A program made the translations under genes and the position numbers. Below, in pieces: positions 17,458 to 25,640 of a stretch of 64,000 bases of DNA (position 1 is the stretch's first letter; each line of letters starts with the position of its first letter). The stretch comes from Aurantibacter sp034110465. Lineage in GTDB: Bacteria > Bacteroidota > Bacteroidia > Flavobacteriales > Flavobacteriaceae. Where the stretch lies: NCBI GenBank assembly GCA_034110465.1, contig JAWUZD010000012.1:1-64000 (forward strand), written 5' to 3'. A model generated the notes under the pieces. That model had not been told where the DNA came from. It made no database searches and saw only the letters and a program-made list of their open reading frames with translations.

Positions 17458-18822
17458 ATGCGAAATATATTAATTATTGGCTCAGGAAAATCGACCTCTT
17501 ATTTAATAAAATACCTTTTAGATAAATCGGAATCTGAAAATCTTCATATTACTATTGGTGATTTAGATATTGACTCAGCAAAAAAAATGATTAATAATCA
17601 TAAAAATGCTACAGCAATTTCTTTAAACGTATTTGATGAAGCTTCTAGAGTTTCTGCAATTAAAAAAGCGGATATTGTTATCTCTATGCTACCTGCACGT
17701 TTTCATGTAGAGGTTGCAAAAGATTGTATTACTTATAAAAAACATATGGTAACTGCATCTTATATAAGTCCAGAAATGGAGGCATTAGACGAAGATGCAA
17801 AAGCCAACAATTTAGTTTTTATGAACGAAATTGGTGTAGATCCAGGAATAGATCATATGAGTGCTATGAAAGTACTTGATGAAATAAGAGAAAAAGGTGG
17901 AAAGGTCTTACTTTTTGAATCTTTTACGGGAGGATTAGTAGCTCCTGAAAGCGATAATAATTTATGGAATTATAAATTTACTTGGAATCCAAGAAATGTA
18001 GTTGTAGCAGGTCAAGGAAGTGCTGCTAAATTTTTACAAGAAGGGAAATATAAATATATTCCATATAACCGTTTATTTAGACGTACAGAATTTTTAGACG
18101 TTGAAGGTTTTGGACGTTTTGAAGCTTATGCCAACAGAGATTCTTTAAAATACCAAAGTATTTATAATTTAGACGATGTAGATACACTATATAGAGGAAC
18201 TATGCGTCGTGTTGGCTTCAGTAAAGCATGGAATATGTTTGTGCAATTAGGAATGACAGATGATAGTTATACTATTGATGATAGTGAAAATATGACTTAT
18301 AGAGATTTTGTAAATACTTTTTTACCATATAGTCCTACAGATTCTGTTGAGCTTAAATTTAGATATCAACTAAAAATTGATCAAGATGATATTGTTTGGA
18401 GTAAATTATTAGAATTAGATATTTTTAGTAACACTAAAAATATTGGATTAAAGAATGCAACACCAGCGCAAATGCTACAAAAAATCCTTGAAGAAAAGTG
18501 GACACTTGCAGCAAACGATAAGGATATGTTGGTAATGTATCACAAGTTTGGTTATGAGTTAAATGGTAAAAAACACCAAATCGACTCAACTATGGTAACA
18601 CTTGGAGACGACCAAACTTATACTGCTATGGCTAAAACTGTTGGTTTACCAGTTGCAATAGCAACTATGGCAATATTAAATAAAAAAATAACAACACCTG
18701 GTGTTCAAATCCCAATAACTAAAGAGGTTTATACACCTATTTTAAAAGAATTAGAAGATTATTGTGTTAACTTTAAAGAAAAAGAAGTTCCTTATTTAGG
18801 TTATAATTCTTTAAATGTTTAG
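17458..18822 (+). CDS. Saccharopine dehydrogenase-like oxidoreductase
   Basis: A 454-residue NAD(P)-dependent enzyme of the saccharopine reductase (Lys9-like) family. It begins with the dinucleotide-binding strand ILIIGSGKSTSYLIKYLL and has ISMLPARFHVEVAKDCI, MNEIGVDPGIDHMSAM near residues 122-137, and FTGGLVAPESDNNLWNYKFT. It is likely involved in lysine breakdown or a related amino-acid pathway in the cytosol; the exact substrate is inferred from family only. It is a single-gene unit closed by a strong terminator. Confidence 0.87.
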   Translation: MRNILIIGSGKSTSYLIKYLLDKSESENLHITIGDLDIDSAKKMINNHKNATAISLNVFDEASRVSAIKKADIVISMLPARFHVEVAKDCITYKKHMVTASYISPEMEALDEDAKANNLVFMNEIGVDPGIDHMSAMKVLDEIREKGGKVLLFESFTGGLVAPESDNNLWNYKFTWNPRNVVVAGQGSAAKFLQEGKYKYIPYNRLFRRTEFLDVEGFGRFEAYANRDSLKYQSIYNLDDVDTLYRGTMRRVGFSKAWNMFVQLGMTDDSYTIDDSENMTYRDFVNTFLPYSPTDSVELKFRYQLKIDQDDIVWSKLLELDIFSNTKNIGLKNATPAQMLQKILEEKWTLAANDKDMLVMYHKFGYELNGKKHQIDSTMVTLGDDQTYTAMAKTVGLPVAIATMAILNKKITTPGVQIPITKEVYTPILKELEDYCVNFKEKEVPYLGYNSLNV

Positions 18823-18864
18823 AAACTAAACAGAAATGTATTACTTTAGTTTAATACAGCAAAT

Positions 18865-18900
18865 AAAAAATCCCTTTCAAATTAATGAAAGGGATTTTTT
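18865..18900. terminator. Bidirectional intrinsic terminator
   Basis: AAAAAATCCCTTTCA pairs with TGAAAGGGATTTTTT around a six-base loop. It lies between the convergent saccharopine dehydrogenase-like and rpmA genes. Confidence 0.9.
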
Positions 18901-18921
18901 AAGTTTTAAAGAAACTGTAAA

Positions 18922-19182
18922 TTATGCTTCGAAAGGCTCAATAGATACGTAAGATCTATTATTTCTTTTCTTTGTAAATTTAACTAAACCATCTACTCTA
19001 GCATGTAAAGTATGATCTTTTCCTTGGTATACGTTTTCAGCTGGGTGATGCGTATTACCTCTTTGTCTTAATATGATATTTCCAGCAATAGCAGCTTGTC
19101 CACCAAATATCTTAACGCCTAAACGTTTTGATTCTGATTCTCTACCATTCTTCGAACTACCAACTCCTTTTTTGTGAGCCAT
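18922..19182 (-). CDS. rpmA: 50S ribosomal protein L27
   Basis: An 86-residue ribosomal protein near the peptidyl transferase centre. It begins MAHKKGVGSSKNGRESESKR and continues with LGVKIFGGQAAIAGNIILRQ and RGNTHHPAENVYQGKDHTL, all standard L27 sequence. There is no N-terminal cleavable extension of the Firmicutes kind. It is downstream of rplU, the usual L21-L27 operon, with a 42-base gap. Confidence 0.97.
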   Translation of the reverse strand: MAHKKGVGSSKNGRESESKRLGVKIFGGQAAIAGNIILRQRGNTHHPAENVYQGKDHTLHARVDGLVKFTKKRNNRSYVSIEPFEA

Positions 19183-19224
19183 TGTCTTAAGGTTTTATTT
19201 TGTTATACTTAAGTAATAGTGCAA

Positions 19225-19872
19225 TTAAGCCTTACCACCATCTAATTCGTCTTGCCATTTCTTTAATTCATCCCACTTACCATCAGCAGCTAATTTAGCT
19301 TGTGCTGGCCATGTGTCAGTTACGTGATTTCCACGAACATCTGCAATGATTTCAGAAATTTTAGCAGCATCAGTTTTTGCTAATTTAGCAAAAGTTGAGA
19401 TTCCTGCTTCAGCTAAAGTTGATGCAATTTTTGGTCCAATTCCTTCTACTTTTTTTAAATCATCTCCTTTTGTTGATGCTTTTTTAGTAGCTGGCTTTGC
19501 TTTTGGAGCTTCTGCTTTAGCTTCTTTTTTTGGAGCAGCTTTCTTAGCTGGTTTTGCTCCTGAAGTTAGAATGCTTTCAATAATAATTTCCGTTAAGTAT
19601 TGTCTGTGTCCATTTTTGACACGATAACCTTTACGTCTTTTCTTTTTGAAAACAATAACTTTGTCACCTTTAAGGTGTTTTGAGACTTTAGCACTTACTT
19701 GTGCTCCGTCTATAGCTGGGGCGCCTACTGTGATTTTGTCACCATCTGCAATTAAAAGTACATTGTCAAAAGACACTGATTTACCTTCTTCTGTTGCTAA
19801 ACGATTAACAAAAACTTTTTGGTCTTTTTCAACTTTAAATTGATGCCCTGCTATTTCTACAATTGCGTACAT
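19225..19872 (-). CDS. rplU: 50S ribosomal protein L21 with C-terminal helix-hairpin-helix extension
   Basis: Residues 1 to about 102 are a normal L21 (MYAIVEIAGHQFKVEKDQ, and VFKKKRRKGYRVKNGHRQ in the RNA-binding part). L21 is usually about 103 residues, but this protein has 215. Residues 104-136 are an Ala/Lys/Pro linker, and 138-178 form a helix-hairpin-helix-like domain with VEGIGPKIASTLAEAGIST. The tail has DTWPAQAKLAADGKWDEL. Such extended L21 proteins occur in Bacteroidota; the role of the extra domain is not known to me. It is co-transcribed with rpmA. Confidence 0.94.
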   Translation of the reverse strand: MYAIVEIAGHQFKVEKDQKVFVNRLATEEGKSVSFDNVLLIADGDKITVGAPAIDGAQVSAKVSKHLKGDKVIVFKKKRRKGYRVKNGHRQYLTEIIIESILTSGAKPAKKAAPKKEAKAEAPKAKPATKKASTKGDDLKKVEGIGPKIASTLAEAGISTFAKLAKTDAAKISEIIADVRGNHVTDTWPAQAKLAADGKWDELKKWQDELDGGKA

Positions 19873-19911
19873 AGCGTTACGTTTTTATTAATTTTGATTA
19901 AAAATTGTTTG

Positions 19912-19944
19912 CAAATATACATGTAATTATCTTAATCACACAAC
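19912..19944 (-). promoter_or_regulatory. Putative promoter of rplU-rpmA
   Basis: CAAATATA at 19912-19919 is TAtaTTTG on the minus strand. CAAC at 19941-19944 (GTTG, one mismatch from TTTG) lies 21 bases further upstream. The spacing fits the Bacteroidota promoter, about 40 bases before the rplU ATG. Confidence 0.6.
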
Positions 19945-20209
19945 TATATGTGTAAAAAATCCAAATTATATAGGTTTCATATTTACTTCTGTGTAAGTAT
20001 TCATTATATTAATAATAGCTGTTTTGAAGATAAATTACAGAACTTTTATAAGTAATTAAAAGCACGGTCATAAACATTATAATAACTTAGACGTTATTTT
20101 AACACTAAAAGTCGTCTTAAAAGTGTTTTAAAACCACTATTAATCAATAATTTAAACTACAAACACAGATATTAACTTAAATTTAAAACTAAATATTTGT
20201 AACAAATCT

Positions 20210-20217
20210 TATCTTTG
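20210..20217 (+). promoter_or_regulatory. Putative -7 box of the M16 peptidase operon
   Basis: TATCTTTG matches TAnnTTTG and lies 38 bases before the first M16 ATG. The nearest TTTG upstream is only 10 bases away, too close for a -33 element. Confidence 0.5.
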
Positions 20218-20255
20218 TTAGACAAATAATTTTAAATCAACAAACCGGTCAAATA

Positions 20256-21578
20256 ATGAAAAAACAATTAATTGCTTTATCAGTTTTTGCTTTTGGTCTT
20301 ACCATAACCAATGCGCAGGAAGTAAAGTTTGAAGAGTACAAATTAAATAACGGCTTACACGTTATTTTACACAAAGACAATTCGGCACCAGTAGTAACGA
20401 CATCTATTATGTATCATGTTGGTGCTAAAGATGAAAACCCTGAAAGAACAGGTTTTGCGCATTTTTTTGAACACCTTTTATTTGAAGGTACAGAAAATAT
20501 TGGCAGAGGAGAATGGATGAAAATTGTTGCTGCAAATGGTGGGCAAGTAAATGCAAACACTACTGATGACAGAACTTATTACTACGAAACTTTTCCATCT
20601 AACAATCTTGAGTTAGGACTATGGATGGAATCCGAGCGATTATTGCATCCAGTTATTAACCAAATTGGTGTAGATACTCAGAATGAAGTTGTAAAGGAAG
20701 AAAAAAGACTTCGTGTTGACAATCAGCCTTATGGAAAATTTATCGAAAATGTTAAATTAAATATTTTCAAAAAACATCCATACAAAGGAACAACTATTGG
20801 TAAAATGACGCATTTAGATGCTGCAACTTTAGAAGAGTTTCAAGCATTTAACAAGAAATTTTACGTTCCTAACAATGCAGTTTTAGTTGTTGCAGGTGAT
20901 ATTGATATTGCTACAACAAAAAAAATGATTCAAGATTATTTTGGACCTATTCCAACTGGAAAAGCTATTGTTAGAAATTTCCCGAAAGAAGATCCAATAA
21001 CAACTCCTATAAAGGCGCAAGCTTTTGATTCAAACATTCAAATTCCTGCTATAGTTGCAGCATATAGAACTGCGGCAATGACAGAAAGAGATGCTTATGT
21101 GCTTGATATGTTGTCTACTTATTTAAGTGGTGGAAAAACATCTAAGTTATACAAGAAAATTGTTGATGACAAAAAAATGGCATTACAAGTAGGCGCATTT
21201 AATCAGAGTCAAGAAGATTACGGAACTTATGTATTATATGGTTTACCTCAAGGTGAAAATTCTTTAGAAAGTTTATTAACTGAAATTGATGAAGAAATTG
21301 TAAAAGTTCAGACGGAATTAATTTCAGAAAGAGATTACCAAAAACTTCAAAACAAAGCAGAAAACAATTTCGTAAATTCAAACTCAAGTATTGCAGGAGT
21401 TGCAAATTCTTTAGCTAGAAACTATATGTTATATGACAATACTAATTTAATTAACACACAGATAGATATTATTAGATCTATTACTCGTGAAGACATTAAA
21501 AATGTTGCCAACAAATATTTAAATCCTAACCAACGTCTGGTTTTAGAGTATTTACCTCAACCTGAAGAAAAAAAATAA
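20256..21578 (+). CDS. M16 family zinc peptidase, catalytic subunit
   Basis: A 440-residue secreted or periplasmic peptidase. The signal peptide MKKQLIALSVFAFGLTITNAQ is followed by the inverted zinc motif in FAHFFEHLLFEGT (HxxEH) near residues 69-73, with the distal acidic ligand expected in NEVVKEEKR around 146-154. Two M16 halves are visible, the second without a zinc motif. It is 4 bases upstream of a second M16 gene that lacks HxxEH, the common bacterial arrangement in which the two subunits form a heterodimer. The natural substrate is unknown. Confidence 0.92.
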   Translation: MKKQLIALSVFAFGLTITNAQEVKFEEYKLNNGLHVILHKDNSAPVVTTSIMYHVGAKDENPERTGFAHFFEHLLFEGTENIGRGEWMKIVAANGGQVNANTTDDRTYYYETFPSNNLELGLWMESERLLHPVINQIGVDTQNEVVKEEKRLRVDNQPYGKFIENVKLNIFKKHPYKGTTIGKMTHLDAATLEEFQAFNKKFYVPNNAVLVVAGDIDIATTKKMIQDYFGPIPTGKAIVRNFPKEDPITTPIKAQAFDSNIQIPAIVAAYRTAAMTERDAYVLDMLSTYLSGGKTSKLYKKIVDDKKMALQVGAFNQSQEDYGTYVLYGLPQGENSLESLLTEIDEEIVKVQTELISERDYQKLQNKAENNFVNSNSSIAGVANSLARNYMLYDNTNLINTQIDIIRSITREDIKNVANKYLNPNQRLVLEYLPQPEEKK

Positions 21579-21582
21579 AAAG

Positions 21583-23658
21583 ATGAAATTAAAATTTATA
21601 GCAATAGCTAGTGTGTTTTTCTTAACACTATCAGCTTCAGCACAAATAGACAGAACACAGCAACCTAAACCAGGTCCAGCTCCAACAATTAGTTTAGAAA
21701 AACCCTACGAGTTTGAACTTAAAAACGGACTTAAAGTTTTAGTTGTAGAAAATCATAAGTTACCAAGAGTAAGTTATTCTTTGAGAATAGATAAAATGCC
21801 TGTATTTGAAGGTGAAAAAGCAGGTGTATCTCAAATTCTTAGCGCAATGCTTGGAAATGGTACAACTACAATTTCTAAAGATGAATTTAACGAAGAAGTA
21901 GATTTTTTAGGAGCTTCAATTAATTTTGGTTCTAGTAGCGCTTCAGCAAATTCATTAACAAAATATTCAAATAGAATATTAGAGTTAATGGCAGATGCAG
22001 CAATAAACCCTTTATTTACAGAAGAAGAATTTCAGAAAGAAAAAGATAAAGCTATAGAGGGATTAAAATCTAATAAAAAAAGTATAGACGCAGTAGCTTC
22101 TAGAGTTAGTGATGCATTGTCTTATGGAAAAAAACATCCATACGGAGAATTTGTAACTGAAAAAACTTTAAATACAATTACATTAGATAACGTAATCTCT
22201 TATTATCAAAAACACTTCAATCCTAATAAAGCATATTTAGTAGTTGTTGGAGATGTAGATGTTTTAAAAGTTAAAAAACAAGTAAAAGGTTTTTTTAACG
22301 ATTGGCAAGAAGGTGTTGATGTCTCAAGAACAATGACAGCTTCCACTCCTAATTTACCATATACACAAATTAATTTTGTAGATATGCCTAATGCAGTGCA
22401 ATCTAGTGTCAAATTTACAAACAATGTAAATTTAAAAATGAACGATCCAGATTACCATGCTGTTTTATTAGCTAATTACATTCTTGGTGGTGGCGGAGAA
22501 GGTTATTTATTTTTAAACCTTCGTGAAGATAAAGCTTATACTTATGGATCTTACTCTAGTTTATCTACAGATAAGTATGTTGGTAACTTTTCAGCAACTG
22601 CATCTGTAAGAAATATGGTTACAGACAGTTCTGTTGTGGCTATGTTAAGCGAAATTAAACGCATTAGAACAGAAAAAGTAGATGTTCAACGTTTAAAAGA
22701 TGCAAAAGCTAAATATACAGGTAGTTTTGTTATGGCTGTAGAAAGACCATCAACAATTGCAAGTTATGCGCTTAATACAAAAATAAACGACTTACCAGAA
22801 GATTTTTATAAGACGTACTTATCTAAAATTAATGCAGTAACTCCAGAAGACATTTTAAGAGTTGCTAATAAGTATTTTTTAGCTGATAATGGAAGAATTG
22901 TAATTGTTGGAAAAGGAAGTGAAGTTGTTTCAAACCTAGAAAAATCTGGTATTCCTGTAAAGTATTTTGATGAATACGCTAATCCTGTTGAAAAGCCTGT
23001 TTTTAGCAAAGCTATTCCTAAAGGAATTACAGTAACTACTGTTTTAGAAAATTTCTTTAAAGCTTCTGGCGGAAAAGACAAATTAAAAGAAGTAAAGACT
23101 TTAAATAAAGATGCCAATGTAAAAATTGATGCAGTTCCTTTTCCATTAACAGCAAATTTAAAAGCAATGGCTCCAAATAAAGAGTCTATGGAAATGTCTG
23201 CTGCAGGAATGGGAGTTTTAATGGCTCAAAAATGGAATGGTACAACTGGATATAAAATGCAACAAGGTCAGAGAACAGAATTAACAGCTGATGAAATTGC
23301 TGATAAAAAAGCATCTCGTATTATTTTTCCTGAGTTAGACTTAACACCAGAAAACACAATTTTAGAAAGTATTGTAGGTGTAGATGGAAATGACAACTAT
23401 TTATTAAAAGTAACAAAAGGAGAAGATGTTGAATCTAGATATTACGATGTGAAAACTGGTTTATTATCTAAAGTAGAATCAACTTCAGAAATGCAAGGTC
23501 AAAGTGTTACAAATACAGTTGAGTATTCTAACTACCAAGATGTCAATGGAATTAAAATTGCTTTTGTGAATACTATGAAAGCTGGACCACAAAGTATTGT
23601 AATTAATATGACTTCAATAAAAATGAACGAAGGCGTAACTGATGAAGATTTTAACTAA
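21583..23658 (+). CDS. M16 family peptidase-like protein, non-catalytic subunit, with C-terminal lipoprotein-carrier-like domain
   Basis: A 691-residue protein with the signal peptide MKLKFIAIASVFFLTLSASAQ. Residues of about 35-470 have the M16 fold, but the HxxEH position reads GVSQILSAMLGNGT, so it cannot bind the zinc. The R/Y-type region LREDKAYTYGSYSS in the second half is kept, which is the usual sign of the partner subunit. Residues of about 480-691 form an extra beta-rich region (for example VESRYYDVKTGLLSKVEST) resembling LolA-like folds. It is co-transcribed with the catalytic M16 gene. Confidence 0.88.
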   Translation: MKLKFIAIASVFFLTLSASAQIDRTQQPKPGPAPTISLEKPYEFELKNGLKVLVVENHKLPRVSYSLRIDKMPVFEGEKAGVSQILSAMLGNGTTTISKDEFNEEVDFLGASINFGSSSASANSLTKYSNRILELMADAAINPLFTEEEFQKEKDKAIEGLKSNKKSIDAVASRVSDALSYGKKHPYGEFVTEKTLNTITLDNVISYYQKHFNPNKAYLVVVGDVDVLKVKKQVKGFFNDWQEGVDVSRTMTASTPNLPYTQINFVDMPNAVQSSVKFTNNVNLKMNDPDYHAVLLANYILGGGGEGYLFLNLREDKAYTYGSYSSLSTDKYVGNFSATASVRNMVTDSSVVAMLSEIKRIRTEKVDVQRLKDAKAKYTGSFVMAVERPSTIASYALNTKINDLPEDFYKTYLSKINAVTPEDILRVANKYFLADNGRIVIVGKGSEVVSNLEKSGIPVKYFDEYANPVEKPVFSKAIPKGITVTTVLENFFKASGGKDKLKEVKTLNKDANVKIDAVPFPLTANLKAMAPNKESMEMSAAGMGVLMAQKWNGTTGYKMQQGQRTELTADEIADKKASRIIFPELDLTPENTILESIVGVDGNDNYLLKVTKGEDVESRYYDVKTGLLSKVESTSEMQGQSVTNTVEYSNYQDVNGIKIAFVNTMKAGPQSIVINMTSIKMNEGVTDEDFN

Positions 23659-23681
23659 TCTTTTAATTTAATTCAAATTCT

Positions 23682-23715
23682 AAAAAAGCTTCAAATTAAT
23701 TTTTGAAGCTTTTTT
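23682..23715. terminator. Bidirectional intrinsic terminator
   Basis: AAAAAAGCTTCAAA pairs with TTTGAAGCTTTTTT. It sits between the M16 operon and the convergent EamA gene and touches the stop codon of the latter. Confidence 0.88.
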
Positions 23716-24602
23716 TATGTGATAACTTTACTTTTTTTATTCCCTAAATAAACACCAAACAAAATAATGAAAGTTGCAAACAACTGATATTTGTTAAATT
23801 TCTCTCCATCTAGTAATCCCCAAAAAACAGCTATTATAGGCATAATATAAGCAACAGAAGATGCGAAAATAGGGTTAGATATTTGTATCAATTTATTAAA
23901 TAGGACTTTTGCGATTGCTGTTCCAAATAAAGACAGAAAAATCACATAAAAAATAGACATTTTAAAGTCTGGATGACTAAATGTTTTTGTAGTAAAAAAA
24001 TCTGTAAAAAACAGCACAACTAAAGCAGGAATATAAATACAAGCATAATTACCAACAGCTATAGTTAAAGGTTTTACATCTTGAAGATAGCGTTTAATAA
24101 CATTTACATTTACGGCATAAAGTAAAGAGGAAATAATAACATAAACTGCAAAATAATAATTCTGATCAGGATTTAGATCTGAACCTGCTAAAATCAAAAA
24201 CACGGTTCCTATAAACCCAATTAAAACACCAAGAACTTGTCTTGGAGTTGTTGTAATCTTAAAAAGAGCTAATCCTAATAAAATAGTATTTAAAGGCACT
24301 AAAGAATTTAATATGGATACTACGGCGCTATCAATTTCTGTTTCTGCAATAGAAAAGAAAAATGATGGAATAAAAGTTCCACAAGTTCCTGAAACAGCTA
24401 GCCAAAGTAAATTCTTTTTTTTAATGAATTTAAAATGTTTGTAACCTGCTAAAAACAAAATAAAACCAGTAACCACAGTTCTTAGGGCACCTAATTGATA
24501 AGCTGTTAATCCTATTAGACTCTTTTTAATAAGAATAAATGAAGTTCCCCAAATTAGCGAAAGAATCCCTAAATAAAGCCACTTTTTCAATTCGTTAGAC
24601 AT
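23715..24602 (-). CDS. EamA family (drug/metabolite) transporter
   Basis: A 295-residue inner-membrane permease with about ten hydrophobic segments in two repeated EamA halves. The first half starts WLYLGILSLIWGTSFILIKK, with the typical WG-TSF motif. The join between halves is near LILAGSDLNPDQNYYFAVYV. The second half has SLLYAVNVNVIKRYL and ends PIIAVFWGLLDGEKF then IILFGVYLGNK. The substrate is not predictable. It diverges from the HMA lipoprotein gene. Confidence 0.9.
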   Translation of the reverse strand: MSNELKKWLYLGILSLIWGTSFILIKKSLIGLTAYQLGALRTVVTGFILFLAGYKHFKFIKKKNLLWLAVSGTCGTFIPSFFFSIAETEIDSAVVSILNSLVPLNTILLGLALFKITTTPRQVLGVLIGFIGTVFLILAGSDLNPDQNYYFAVYVIISSLLYAVNVNVIKRYLQDVKPLTIAVGNYACIYIPALVVLFFTDFFTTKTFSHPDFKMSIFYVIFLSLFGTAIAKVLFNKLIQISNPIFASSVAYIMPIIAVFWGLLDGEKFNKYQLFATFIILFGVYLGNKKSKVIT

Positions 24603-24661
24603 AGAGTTTTTCTTTTATTTGTAAAATTCGTTCAAAAAAAGATATAATTGACAATTATTTG

Positions 24662-24669
24662 TAAATTTG
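24662..24669 (+). promoter_or_regulatory. Putative -7 box of the HMA lipoprotein gene
   Basis: TAAATTTG matches TAnnTTTG, 26 bases before the ATG. No -33 TTTG lies at the right distance. Confidence 0.45.
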
Positions 24670-24695
24670 TTAAATAACATATAATAGAATAAAAG

Positions 24696-25181
24696 ATGAA
24701 AACAGTATTTAAAGTCCTTACCATTTGCTTACTTGTAGTAGTAGCTTCTTGTAAAAACGAAACGCCTGAAGTAAAAACGATAGAAACAGAAGAGGTTGCT
24801 TTAGTAACTTCAACAGAAAATCCTTATAAAGATTATGCTAAAGTAGAATTTAACATAGAAGGAATGACTTGTGCAATGGGTTGTGCTAAAACCATTGAAA
24901 AGAAAATAGCTAAATTAGATGGTGTACATTTTGTAAATGTAGATTTTGATAAAAAATTAGCTATGGTAGAATTTGATAGCGAAAAACTATCTTCAGATGA
25001 TTTTACTAAAACGGTTAACAATGTTTCTGATGTTTATAAAGTTGAAAACATTACAACAGTAGATGGGTTTACCAAAGACAAAAAGGCTTGCGCTAAAGAT
25101 TGTAAAAAAGAATGCTGCAAGGATAAAACTGAAGCAGAAAAAATGTCTTGTAAAAAAGCTTGTTGCGTAAAAACAGTATAA
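24696..25181 (+). CDS. Heavy-metal-associated (HMA) domain lipoprotein with Cys-rich tail
   Basis: A 161-residue protein probably anchored in the membrane: the lipobox is VVVASC with Cys19. Residues of about 48-115 are an HMA domain beginning VEFNIEGMTCAMGC. The metal cysteines are C59 and C63, so the spacing is CxxxC rather than the usual CxxC. The last 33 residues hold seven cysteines in a lysine-rich context (KDCKKECCKD, KKACC). It could bind copper or another soft metal outside the cytoplasm. No P-type ATPase is nearby. A small secreted-protein gene follows. Confidence 0.85.
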   Translation: MKTVFKVLTICLLVVVASCKNETPEVKTIETEEVALVTSTENPYKDYAKVEFNIEGMTCAMGCAKTIEKKIAKLDGVHFVNVDFDKKLAMVEFDSEKLSSDDFTKTVNNVSDVYKVENITTVDGFTKDKKACAKDCKKECCKDKTEAEKMSCKKACCVKTV

Positions 25182-25225
25182 GTTTATTTTTTTTCTTATT
25201 TTAGAACCATTAAAATAATATTATT

Positions 25226-25567
25226 ATGAAATCTATATTTAAAATTGCTTTTTTGTTTTTAGGATTAATTCTAATGTCTAACTCGGCAATTGCTCAAAGT
25301 ACAGCCAAAGTTGACGCTATGGCACAAACTAAAGAACTACAAGAACTTACTGAATTTGGAAATTCAAAATTCAAACCTGTTTATTCTGTTTATTTAAAAT
25401 ACGATAGAAAATTAGAATCTATCAACAGACAAATAGATGCTACTACCATAAGTTATATAGAAGCAACAGACAAATTAAATAAGATTTTTGCTAAAGAAAT
25501 GAAAGCTGTATTAACAAAAGAACAATTTGTTAAGTTTCTAAAAAAAGAAGAACTTACAGATTTATAA
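25226..25567 (+). CDS. Small secreted protein of unknown function
   Basis: A 113-residue protein with a clear signal peptide (FKIAFLFLGLILMSNSAIAQ). The mature part is mostly charged helix, ending VLTKEQFVKFLKKEELTDL. The LTxxQ-like segment recalls small periplasmic helical metal or stress proteins of the CpxP/Spy type, but one motif is weak evidence. It follows the HMA lipoprotein gene after 44 bases, and a terminator closes the pair, so both may be one transcript. Confidence 0.7.
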   Translation: MKSIFKIAFLFLGLILMSNSAIAQSTAKVDAMAQTKELQELTEFGNSKFKPVYSVYLKYDRKLESINRQIDATTISYIEATDKLNKIFAKEMKAVLTKEQFVKFLKKEELTDL

Positions 25568-25584
25568 TCTAAGAATATTTAAAA

Positions 25585-25625
25585 CATAAAAAAGGGATTC
25601 AGTAAAACTGAATCCCTTTTTTATG
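25585..25625. terminator. Bidirectional intrinsic terminator
   Basis: A perfect 19-bp stem, CATAAAAAAGGGATTCAGT with its complement around a three-base loop, flanked by A and T runs. It separates the small secreted-protein gene from convergent hemL. Confidence 0.93.
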
Positions 25626-25640
25626 TTTTAAATCCAATTG

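Larger units (their letters stand above)
19873..20255. other. Divergent intergenic region between rplU and the M16 peptidase gene
   Basis: This 383-base gap holds two opposed promoter boxes, one near each end. An imperfect hairpin lies between: TTTTAACACT at 20097-20106 and AGTGTTTTAAAA at 20122-20133. I see no coding potential and no recognised RNA in the rest. Confidence 0.6.

Noticed and set aside
22806..23117. 103-residue antisense frame inside the second M16 gene
   Set aside because: Fully contained in a well-supported gene; its composition is that of a complementary-strand shadow.
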